From assembly GCA_023101885.1 (NCBI GenBank), contig JALPQD010000102.1, forward strand, positions 4,524,971 to 4,588,970: a DNA stretch of 64,000 bases, written 5' to 3'. Position 1 is the first letter of the stretch. Every line of letters begins with the position of its first letter. The translations under genes and the position numbers were made by a program. The notes under the pieces were generated by a model. The model made no database searches. It was not told the origin of the DNA and saw only the letters and a program-made list of their open reading frames with translations. Source of the DNA: Typhlomys cinereus (taxonomy: Eukaryota; Chordata; Mammalia; Rodentia; Platacanthomyidae). Shown here piece after piece: positions 56,154 to 64,000 of the stretch.

Positions 56154-59100
56154 CAGAGACCACGACCATTCATGGTACCATATACCTGATTCCTAGCACT
56201 CAGGAGGGCCTTGAGCATCAGGCCAGACTGGGCTAAAAAGAGAGTTTCTTGACCTTGCTCTCCTACCATACTCTTTGACTTTCTTTTTCCTTTTGTCCTT
56301 ACTTTCCACCTTTTCAGAGCCCAAATTATACTTCTCCCTTGATTGTAGTATACCCTCAGGAGTTGCAAGGAACAGCGCGTGTCTTCCCTAACCTATGTCT
56401 CCCTGTGCAATGGTGCTTTCAGCCACAGTCCTCTGGGATTATTGGAATACTGGCAGCAGCGTGGCATTTCTCTCTTTAGAGTTCTTAAATAGTGTCCTTT
56501 TTCTACAAGATGATAGAGAAAACATTAGTATATCTGATATATAAACCAGCAAAGAAAAAAAATTATAAATAGGGTTGAATATGTTAAGGAGCTTTATTAA
56601 CTCTATCCATTTAAATGAACTCTGTTTTTCAGACTAATTACATTGTAGCATAAGTATATAATGAAATAAGTAAATAATATATAATGTATATATAAATTAT
56701 ATAATGAAATGCATAAGTAACTTTTAAAATTTTATTTGATTTTATTAGAAAACTATTAATTTTTCACCCAAAAAGTATAACATTCACTTTGCATAAAACT
56801 TTATGCATCTTAAAAAAATCAAAAATTGTTAACTAAAAGCTTGAAACTTCAGTCATATATATTAAATACTTGTTTACTTATTCTATATGTCTCTGAAACT
56901 TTTTTCTATTTACCTCTTCATAAACATAAAAGTAGATGTTTATTTCTCTGCCCCCCCCCCAAAAAAAAGTAGAAAAAGGGAATACTGGAACTAATAATCT
57001 GCAGTTTTATAAAGGAAAAACTGCTCTCTTTTCTTAAGAGACACAGGCATCTTTGAAAATAAGATTGTACACTGTAGGCCTTTGACCCAAGAGAATGTAC
57101 ATTTGGGGACACCTTCAATCAAACAATCCGACACACCATTTCTAGAAGAGAACAACTCTACTGGTTAAGACTTCCTGTCTTTAGTGTTGCCTATGTTTGA
57201 ACCTCTGGTTTATCTTTTCAACTATTCATGTAGATGCTTAAATAATTAAGTTTTCAAATATCCTTAGTGTACCTTCTTTCTCCAAATTTTCCTTTTGCAT
57301 GTGCTGTTCCTTTTCTTGGACAGCCCCTTCTTTCCACACATCCTTAGCCTTGTCTTCGCTGTGAAGCATTTTTAACTACCCCAGGTAGCATCCACTGTTT
57401 CAGTAGTTCTGCAGCATTCTATTCACAACTCAGCTACGATATTATCATTACATTGTGATCATCTGTAGGCCCCTCCCATAGTCCAAGCTCACTCTGGGAG
57501 AGTGCATGTCACAGCTTTGTATAGGATCTCAGCAGTGTCTGGCACATAACAGGCCCTCTAAAGATAAATTTGTAGAATAAATGGATTTTTACCAGCTAAC
57601 TGTGGATTTGGTTTGTCATCCTAGGAAAGTTAACAGTTGCATGGAACAAACATTTTACTTTCTTCTTCACTGTTAATAACAACATTAAACCTTTTCTTTC
57701 CTTCTAGTACTGGCGTCAAGTATACTTGATCACTGTGCTTGCTCTGATCCTGGCAGTGTTCTTTGCGCAAATTCACCCCAGTTACCTCACACAACAGTGG
57801 CAGAGGCTCCGCTCTATCATCTTTTGTTCTGTGTCGGGATATGGAGTAATCCCCACCCTTCACTGGGTTTGGCTCAATGGAGGAATCACTGCTCCAATTG
57901 TGCAGGTACGTTGAGTATAGTCAATATTTTTTTTCATTTTTTGTCCTTCAGACTTACTTTTCTTGGATCAAGTGGTACAGTTGCATCAGGTGGATGACTT
58001 TATATTTTCTGAAAGCACATTTTCAATTGCAAAGCTCTGTAAATAAGCATATCTTACACAGTTAGGTCCCTTCCCCCATCCCATCTTTCTCTGTTCCTTT
58101 TCTGTTATCCTTGGTATGTAAGTACCTATGTCCTTTTCTGTGGAGGAGAATTTCAGCTTCTAACTTTATGTGCTAGGCCAAGAATAATGTCAGAGAGAAT
58201 CATATTAAGATATAGGAGTAACTAGTTTCTTTTCTGGAGTGAGGGCTGAAGAATTAGGAAAAATTCTTTGTCGGAGTTTAAGGTACCTATAAGTTGTAAA
58301 GGTAGACACAGGGCTTGGAATTTAGGCCACAGTTTGAGACTATTGGTAAATTGGTAGTTAGCACCAGAGGAAGCTTATTCTCCCTAGGGAAATAGATTAA
58401 TAAATAAAAGAAGACCCACTAAATTAGAATATTCCAGAAGAACAGTTGATGCACATTAGGAAAAGCTGCAGTGAGAGTTTGAGTATTATAGAGATTTATG
58501 TTCTAATCGATCCTCTGAATATGCTGCAAGTATGTGTTAGAGAGAAAACTTGAAATGTTTAAATTAAGTAAGTTTGCCAAGAAAGCCTGTTGCAAAGAGT
58601 TCTTTGCCTGGAAGTGAGTCCAGTGAAAGAGGGAAAGACTGGAATAAGCTGGCATGATTTAGAAATAATCAGTTGCCTGGAGGAAAGCACTTGTATAAAC
58701 CAGTGAGAATATGGTTGTGGTTTGCTTATTCAAGGACAAGTTGTTCTGTCTTCAAAAGATGAGAAAATAGAGAGAAAGCATAGTCCTTCTATATATGGAA
58801 ACTACATTTTTTCTGATAATTTTGATTGTCCTCTTCTCTTGAATAAGAAGCTGCCACAGAAAAAAATGCTAGCTAGAAATGAATCACAGTGATTAAATTT
58901 TGGAAGGCAGTAAACACATACCCTATTAAACTTATAATAAGAAAGAGAAAAGACTTTGTCAGTCAATTTTAGAGAAATTATGATATTCCCATATTCATAA
59001 CACTTAAAATAGAAATATTGCATATAAAAATAGTGCTTGTCTCTAGTATGGTGGAGCCTGTGAATCCCCGGGCAGAGTAAACAAGGAGGAGGTGAAGGCG

Positions 59101-62100
59101 GTTCATGGTGGTTCCCGAATTCGCCCGTGGTTCTACATACACACACACACACACACAAACACATGCATACATACACGCAAGCATGCATATGCGCACAATT
59201 GAGTAAATAAAAAAAAATAGTGGTTGTCAAAGGCAGAATTCTGATACGATCCCAGATCATTTAGTGAGGAAACAAAAGAAAGTTTCCGAAGAAATTCTTT
59301 AAATGCTCATTTTCAGAAGGATGGAATAGATGGCCTTATCATAGATAAAATTTCAGGAAGGGTTAATCCCAACAGATGAGTGAAATTTTGTTCTAAAATA
59401 TTTAAGAAATCTGAAGTCAATTAAACTGAAAAATAGAGGAATTCGAAAAGAACATGATCCCTTTTGAAAAGGGAAAAGAAGTAATATCTTTACTTCCTAA
59501 TCAAATTATTGGTAAATTATTTCTGTAGTCAGAATCGGACCATTTCTGTGGGATACTGGAAGCAATTTCCATCTTGGACACAACCATTCAACCCTTTTCT
59601 GACCTGGTCTTTCAGGTAACTGTGCTTCCATGTATACCTCACTCTACCCTCCTTGAGGAGCTACACTGAGGACCACCAGATGTCAAAACTATTGTTTTTC
59701 TAATAGCCTAACATTAGAACTTCTGATGTGCTCCACTTCTACAAAGGCTCAACAATTGGAGACAGCCTGCAGTGTGAATTTAGCATTTGTAAATTCTACC
59801 TCTGTACTCAGTAGAAGTAGGAAAATCTGAGAAAACATGTCTTGCTTTTCAGGACTTTGCACCCCGTGTAATTGTGATGTATGTGATTGCTCTACTTGCT
59901 TTCCTGTTCTACATTTCCAAAGTTCCAGAACGGTACTTTCCAGGTAACTTTCTCTTTTATCATGGTTTTATGGCTTTATTTAAATTATACCAGTTACTCT
60001 CTCTGTTGCTGTGAGACAACACTCAGGTTCAAGCAACTGAAAGGGAGATATATTCATTTTATGGCTCAAGAAGGCTAAATTCCTTATGGCAGAAAAGGCA
60101 TGGCTGACTGCAGGAAGTGAAGGCAGCTTAAGTCACTGCAGATATGGAGTCTCCAAGCTCAAGAGCCCAGGCACACTCACCCACTCAAGTAGGGTGGAGG
60201 TAATCAACCTCAAAGCCCATCCATTGTGACTGCTTTCCTCCAGCAAGGTTCCACCTCCTTAAGGTGATACGACTTTCCTAAACAACTAAAGATTCATAAG
60301 CCTATGTGGAACAACTCACATTTCAAACCACATTTGAAGTATATGCTTCAGAAAATCAAGCTTACATTGTTTTTCAGTTAAATTATGGAATGATTCTATC
60401 ATTCCTGAACATTTTTTACAAACTTTAGATTTCAAGGGTTTTCAAGACTTTGTTCATCCTCGGTCTGAGCAGGGTCCGATAACTGGGGTTCAACCTCACA
60501 GTATGAACAGGGTCCAGTAGCGAAGGTTCCTGGTGTTTTAAAGTTGCAGACTCAATGCAAAACTCATGTTAAGTCTCTGAAAATTCTGGGACTCTTAATA
60601 CTGTTCCTTGGAAAGGTGGAACACTATCATTAATTACCGTTTTCTTCTTTATACAACATTTTTTCTTTTCTTTTTTGGCATGTGTAGGTGAGGTTGTATA
60701 TGTGCATGGGGTATAGAAGAGGGCACTGTATATGCCTATGGAGGCTCAAGGGTAACTTTGGGAATCCTCCTGGATTGCTCTACCTCCTATTGCTTTACTC
60801 TCAAGTTTCTCATGCTTGGCTTTCCAGAGATGGAAGGGACCTGGTGTTTTTACATGAGATTTGGGAACCAAACTCAGGTCTTTATGCTTGTGAAGCAAAG
60901 GCTTAACTAACCTCCAGTCTACCAATTGTTTCTTTAAAAGTCATTTTTATATTCAGAGATACATAAAGCAAAAACAAGGGAAGAAAAGATGAAAAAAATA
61001 AAACAGTAAGAAGATGGTAAAAAGCTAGATTTAGGATCGCATCTTGGTAACTTAGTGACCCATTATCTGAAATTTCAGTGACCTGAAGTAAATTGCACTT
61101 CAATGTTCTGAATTGATATTGACTCTGAGGAGAGAAAATGCCCACATTCATGTAACTGTCACAATGTATTATATTAATTCTTGAGTGTCTCATTTGTATG
61201 CTAAATATTACTGTCAGTAGTCTGTATAGGAAAAAAAAATAGTATCACTATATATTGTGTTTAGTATTATCTGCAGCTTCACAAATGCATTACCTGAGGG
61301 ATAAAGAAAGCCACTGTACTTAATACAGGTTCTACACAATAGATAGAGGCCACAGAGCTGGCATGTACCAGCTCTAAGAGGAAAGCAAAAGTAGAGAACT
61401 TGCAAGATGTTCACAATCCATTTACTCAAAAGAAAGATTGATTTTCCTTTTCTTTACTTCAGTGTGGGAGGGAGAGTTCTAGTGGAAAATATCTAAAAGT
61501 TCACTGGATAGAAACAAACTTCTCCTAAACACACACTTGCTTCTTGGTCATTGTAGCTCTGGAGTCAGACAGCTTGCCCTCAAATGTCACATTTGCCTCT
61601 TTCTATAGTCACTTGAGCTATAGGAGTTCAAAGCTCTTTCAACTCAGCTTCCTCATCTGAAACTTTTGTTCCTGGAATTACTGTGAAGTTTCTAGTAGAT
61701 ATTAAGTGCTCAGAACTATTCTTGGTTGTCCTTCAACTTTGGTCATGTCAGTAAACCACATGGTATAATAAAGGAAAGGATGATGCAAGTCTAGATGAGC
61801 TTTAGCTTGACACAAGAATGACATTTAAAGCACCAAAAACAGTGACTTCAATTTGGAGGACTGAATTCAAGGAGCTGTGTAAGTCCAGACCACATACATG
61901 TCCCTCTACTTACACAGTGCTTCCCTGTCAGGGAGATACTAGGATCAATCACGGAAGTGTGAGGTTATCTACTCTACTTGAGTGTCCTGACCCTGTGACT
62001 TCCCCCACAGGAAGGAAACTTCACTGAATAGTTAGTAGCAGGAGGCTGTGCTCAAGTGTTTTCCCCTAAAACAAAAGTTCTTTCCACACTAGGCTAGAGA

Positions 62101-63618
62101 TGGCATGACACATTGCTTATTTGTCAGGGCAAGAGAAGCCTAGTCTAGAGGGTGCCTCAAGTACTCCTCAAACACTTGTTTTCCACCACGGAGCTTTAAA
62201 CAGAAATATTGTGAAAAGACTCTGTGTGTAACAATTAGGATTTGGGAGCATGACTAGGACATGTCCCCTAATTGAAGATCATGATTCTGGTATATCACTT
62301 TACTAATAATTCTCTTAAAAATTCTAAGTGTCTAGCTCAGTGGTAGGACACTTGACTAACAGACACAAGGATCTGATTTTAATTCTGAGTACCACAAAAT
62401 GTAAATAAATAAATAAATAAAAATTGCTTGCATATATAATTCTATTTGTCACAGAATAACACAAATCTTCTACAGTGAATCTTAACTGAAAGTCAAAGAA
62501 ATCCATGTTACTAGACAAAGACTAAAAATTCACACAGAAAGAATCCTGTAGATTTACATGTTAAGATCTTTGTCTTATATTGTTTTTTGCTAAGGAAAAA
62601 AGATTAGACAGTATTTACATTACACAATCATAGAACTATCATGAGAAAATTCTTACTCGAGCTTACGTAATTTTGTACCATTCTATATTTTGTTATTTAC
62701 TGAGAAACATCAGGAAGCTTCCCATAGATTAATGATCCAATCTTGGAATTTAAACTTTCCTGAAATTTACAGATGTTTGAATTAGTCAGGGAACACCATA
62801 CTAAAGTCTGAGCTTTCCCCTGTACAATTGTGTAACCAATGCTTCCTGCAGGTTCATGTCTAGACAGGATGGTGTATCTCCTGACAGAGTCATGCCCAAA
62901 TCACTCCTTGATTTGTTAACATTAGTTACTCTTACCTCGTGGTTTTTTGTTTTGTTTTGTTTTTTGTTTGTTTGTTTTGCCTATCTCACCAAATATGTGC
63001 TAAGACATGGAAGACAAAAGATCAAATCTTTGAAATTAAACAAGTTAGATTTTAAAATGGAAATGAAAAGTTATATCTAAAATTCACTTATATAACTAAT
63101 AAACAAACCTTATAATTAAACCCAAATATGAATCTATCCTTTAAACAAATAAATACTTGGGGACTGGCAAGATAGTGTGTTAAAGCACATGCCTCCAAGT
63201 ATGCCGAGCTGAGTTTAGTCCCAGAACCTACATGATGGAAGGACAGAACTGACTCTTAGAAGTTGTCCTCTGACCTCCACACAAATATATGTGTAAATTT
63301 TAAGTTAAAAAATTTTAATAATATGAATCTGAATTTCTTGTCCATATCCAGATACCGATATTATCAAAACTTTTCTAGTGCTAAGTCGCATTTCAAAGGT
63401 CATCTATATGTTTATTTTTCCTTTTTAAATGAAATAATGCAGTTAACATTAATTTATTTCTACCTTCCCTTCCAGGACAACTAAACTACCTCGGATCAAG
63501 CCACCAAATATGGCATGTCCTTGCAGTAGTAATGCTATACTGGTGGCATCAGTCGACAGTGTATGTCATGCAGTACAGACACAGCAAGCCTTGTCCCGAA
63601 TATGCTTCACGTTTGTGA
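51122..63618 (+). CDS. PAQR3: PAQR3, progestin and adipoQ receptor family member 3 (RKTG); six coding exons
   Basis: Joining 51122-51306, 54129-54291, 55773-55928, 57708-57905, 59853-59943 and 63476-63618 gives 936 bases, 311 residues plus stop, which is the usual family length. PAQR3 is a multi-pass Golgi membrane protein known to tether RAF1 at the Golgi and so restrain ERK signalling. The product starts MHQKLLKSAHYIELGSYQYW. The N-terminal part to residue 72 is soluble, then about seven hydrophobic segments follow. PAQR signatures are present: NIWSHLLG (72-79), H126, D144 in LDYAGI, and H274/H278 in SHQIWHVL, the residues matching the zinc ligands of AdipoR. The ATG has A at -3, and no ATG precedes it in the CpG-island 5' UTR. 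All introns are GT/AG and no frame break is seen. It is an intact, functional-looking gene. Confidence 0.97.
51307..54128 (+). other. PAQR3: PAQR3 intron 1
   Basis: 2822 bp. Its start is still CpG-island sequence (to about 51440). An antisense MIR-like piece may lie at 51490-51600 (TGCAAAGCGCTTTTACATCC). An old repeat related to 35110-35340 is at 51715-51900. The rest is unique. The 89-residue minus frame at 53002-53271 has no recognisable domain. Confidence 0.7.
52560..52735 (+). mobile_element. MIR SINE in PAQR3 intron 1
   Basis: TTGTAAAATTAATGGTAATT, then TTGTAAGGGTTAAATGAGAG, ATGTATGTAAAATGCTATAA and CACTTAATAAACACTCAGTA follow the MIR core and 3' end on the + strand. Well conserved. Confidence 0.88.
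54129..54291 (+). CDS. PAQR3: PAQR3 coding exon 2
   Basis: Acceptor CTTCCCAG, donor TTCCAG/GTGAGT. It completes Ser62 and encodes residues to Gln116. It contains NETVNIWSHLLGFFLFF, the conserved entry into the first membrane segment, and a second hydrophobic run FVICSICLFCFQ. Ends in phase 0. Confidence 0.96.
54482..54630 (-). mobile_element. B1 SINE, minus strand, PAQR3 intron 2
   Basis: TTTTATTTTATTTTATTTTT (antisense tail) then TTTGAGACAGGATCTCACTT, TGTAGACTAGGCTAGCATTG and AATTTGCAATCTTCTTGTCC are antisense B1. Confidence 0.85.
55573..55720 (-). mobile_element. MIR SINE, minus strand, before exon 3
   Basis: GATCCCCATTTTACTTGTGA, TGAAACTGAGACAGAGAAAT, then GTGCTTGACCTCAAAGCCTA and TTCTGGACCATTTGCC follow the antisense MIR order. 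Confidence 0.7.
55773..55928 (+). CDS. PAQR3: PAQR3 coding exon 3
   Basis: Acceptor CTTCCCATAG, donor AAT/GTAAGT. Encodes residues 117-168 in phase 0: ICMLCSVGYHLFSCHRSEKT and on to LDYAGISIGILGC. It carries two of the AdipoR-type metal-site positions, H126 and D144. An antisense MIR lies about 50 bp upstream of the acceptor. Confidence 0.96.
56118..56255 (+). mobile_element. GA-rich repeat followed by a B1-like SINE, intron 3
   Basis: A GA-rich microsatellite (56118-56156) is followed by CATTCATGGTACCATATACC, TGATTCCTAGCACTCAGGAG and CAGGCCAGACTGGGCTAAAA, which is B1-like in order and on the + strand. Intron 3 otherwise holds unique AT-rich sequence. Confidence 0.55.
57300..57590 (+). mobile_element. 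L2 3' end, PAQR3 intron 3
   Basis: GCATGTCACAGCTTTGTATA, GCAGTGTCTGGCACATAACA and GTAGAATAAATGGA are the L2 3' terminal pattern. Upstream TTCCACACATCCTTAGCCTT and AGCATTTTTAACTACCCCAG fit the preceding L2 3' region. Diverged. Confidence 0.6.
57708..57905 (+). CDS. PAQR3: PAQR3 coding exon 4
   Basis: Acceptor CTTTCCTTCTAG, donor GTGCAG/GTACGT. Encodes residues 169-234, starting YWRQVYLITVLALILAVFFA, with QIHPSYLTQQWQRLR and SGYGVIPTLHWVW. Two membrane segments. Phase 0 at both ends. Confidence 0.97.
57906..59025 (+). other. PAQR3: PAQR3 intron 4, first part, unique sequence
   Basis: No repeat family or RNA gene is recognised in this stretch. Confidence 0.5.
59042..59212 (+). mobile_element. 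5'-truncated young tRNA-headed SINE, PAQR3 intron 4
   Basis: AAAAATAGTGCTTGTC (59026-59041) and AAAAATAGTGGTTGTC (59213-59228) flank it, with one mismatch. The body starts in the middle of the element (GGTGGAGCCTGTGAATCCCC) and keeps its CpG-rich 3' half, a CA tail and AATTGAGTAAATAAAAA. The tRNA-like head with the Pol III promoter is absent. Confidence 0.92.
59853..59943 (+). CDS. PAQR3: PAQR3 coding exon 5
   Basis: Acceptor TTGCTTTTCAG, donor CCAG/GTAACT. Encodes residues 235-264 and the first base of Gly265: DFAPRVIVMYVIALLAFLFY then ISKVPERYFP. A MaLR LTR begins 46 nt downstream. Confidence 0.96.
59990..60332 (-). mobile_element. MaLR LTR, minus strand, PAQR3 intron 5
   Basis: TCTCTGTTGCTGTGAGACAA, TTATGGCAGAAAAGGCATGG, CTTTCCTCCAGCAAGGTTCC, ACCTCCTTAAGGTGATACGA and AACTCACATTTCAAACCACA match the other antisense MaLR LTRs of the window. 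It is antisense to the host gene. Confidence 0.85.
60685..60925 (-). mobile_element. tRNA-headed SINE, minus strand, PAQR3 intron 5
   Basis: On the minus strand: TTAGTTAAGCCTTTGCTTCA, CTGAGTTTGGTTCCC, then GGAAAGCCAAGCATGAGAAA and AGCAATCCAGGAGGATTCCC follow the family body. An older copy. Confidence 0.75.
60926..61550 (+). other. PAQR3: PAQR3 intron 5, unique AT-rich part
   Basis: No repeat or gene is recognised. Confidence 0.45.
61555..61715 (+). mobile_element. MIR SINE, PAQR3 intron 5
   Basis: GTAGCTCTGGAGTCAGACAG, then TCACTTGAGCTATAGGAG, CAACTCAGCTTCCTCATCTG and GATATTAAGTGCTCAGAACT follow the MIR head, core and 3' side on the + strand. Confidence 0.8.
61716..62329 (+). other. PAQR3: PAQR3 intron 5, unique sequence
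   Basis: No repeat or gene is recognised. The 69-residue + frame at 61818-62027 has no domain. Confidence 0.45.
62330..62425 (+). mobile_element. ID-like SINE, PAQR3 intron 5
   Basis: GTCTAGCTCAGTGGTAGGAC (A box), AAGGATCTGATTTTAATTCT (B-box region) and a tail of AAATAAATAAATAAAT are the ID layout. Confidence 0.8.
62939..62982 (+). repeat. (GTTTT)n/(GTTT)n low-complexity tract
   Basis: TTTTGTTTTGTTTTGTTTTT then TTGTTTGTTTGTTTTG. Probably an antisense retroposon tail whose body is lost. Confidence 0.85.
63158..63315 (+). mobile_element. B2/B3-type SINE, PAQR3 intron 5
   Basis: GGGGACTGGCAAGATAGTGT, CCAAGTATGCCGAGCTGAGT, CAGAACTGACTCTTAGAAGT and TGTCCTCTGACCTCCACACA are clear B3-type segments. 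It ends about 160 bp before exon 6. Confidence 0.85.
63476..63618 (+). CDS. PAQR3: PAQR3 coding exon 6 with stop
   Basis: Acceptor CTTCCCTTCCAG. Completes Gly265 and encodes residues to Leu311, then TGA at 63616-63618. It contains the H-x3-H motif (H274, H278) in SSHQIWHVLAVVMLYWW and the C-terminal tail YRHSKPCPEYASRL. As I recall, the human tail differs at a few of the last residues. Confidence 0.96.
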
Positions 63619-64000
63619 ATCCAGGTATGGCCACCTGGGAGATTAGTTAAGCAATATCCACTGGGAAATAGAGAACTCACTGTTTCTAAAGTTCCTACTA
63701 ATTTTTTTCCCTCTTGTTAATGCATCATAATACTTTATAAAACTGGAAAATTACATTTGGGGATCTGTAGTAATCATTGCTGCATGATCCTTTAAAGTAT
63801 GATTTGCTGTTTGCACAGAAAGTGAAAATGAGATAGAAGTCATAAGAAACATCTCAGTAGCAACAATGAGTGTGAAGGCAACATAGAAAATAAGATTCAT
63901 CCCCCTCAACACCAACTCAGTTTTGGGGGGAAGGGCTCATCTCTTTTGAGAAGGGGGTATTCTGCAGAATTACTTTAATAGAAGAGTATTGTATTAAATT
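63619..64000 (+). other. PAQR3: PAQR3 3' UTR, incomplete at window end
   Basis: Non-coding sequence after the TGA. No AATAAA or ATTAAA followed by a clear cleavage context is seen by 64000. The last bases do contain ATTAAA (63992-63997), but their downstream context is outside the window. A donor-like CCAG/GTATGG lies seven bases after the stop. Confidence 0.75.

Overview
This window is nuclear DNA from a mammal, almost certainly a rodent. It carries one recognisable protein-coding gene. That gene is the complete coding region of PAQR3 (progestin and adipoQ receptor family member 3, also called RKTG) on the + strand, in six exons from 51122 to 63618. The exons join through five canonical GT/AG introns into an uninterrupted 311-residue reading frame. 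The rodent assignment rests on the repeats: B1-type 7SL-derived SINEs, ID-like and B2/B4-like tRNA-headed SINEs, MaLR (MT/ORR1-type) LTRs and rodent-style L1 3' ends with G-rich polypurine tracts. The youngest SINE family here has a tRNA head, a CpG-rich body and a CA-rich tail ending in AATAAATAATAA. It is not the mouse B2 consensus. It recalls the B2-superfamily Dip elements described from jerboa-like rodents, but that species hint is from memory.

Region 1-50 kb is gene-poor, AT-rich intergenic DNA upstream of PAQR3. It is a mosaic of L1 3' ends (2.1-3.0, 3.6-4.6, 5.3, 6.3-6.9, 21.2, 28.1-28.3, 39.8, 41.9-44.4 kb), a MaLR retrotransposon with internal region and 3' LTR (7.8-9.56 kb), several antisense solo MaLR LTRs, a decayed Tigger-like DNA transposon (20.1-20.55 kb), ancient MIR copies, and many SINEs, some with intact target-site duplications. 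Large microsatellites include (AAGG)26, (TC)37, a GAAA-rich block over 400 bp long and several CA runs. The stretch 11.3-14.2 kb is notably free of recognisable repeats and is a candidate conserved non-coding region. No open reading frame in this half can be defended as a gene; most lie in repeats or microsatellites. One small minus-strand pair near 33.8-34.45 kb is exon-like but unidentified.

Region 48-50.2 kb holds two related LTR-like blocks in opposite orientation. The one nearer PAQR3 is on the + strand and has CCAAT and TATA boxes about 1.1 kb upstream of the start codon. From about 50.7 to 51.4 kb a strong CpG island with many GC boxes and a palindromic CRE covers the PAQR3 promoter and exon 1.

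Region 51.1-63.6 kb is PAQR3. Introns hold MIR, L2, B1, ID and B2-like repeats, a 5'-truncated young SINE (intron 4) and an antisense MaLR LTR 46 nt after exon 5. The 3' UTR begins at 63619 and runs off the window; no AATAAA is seen before 64000. I found no tRNA, rRNA, CRISPR or bacterial-type system, and no convincing undescribed gene system.
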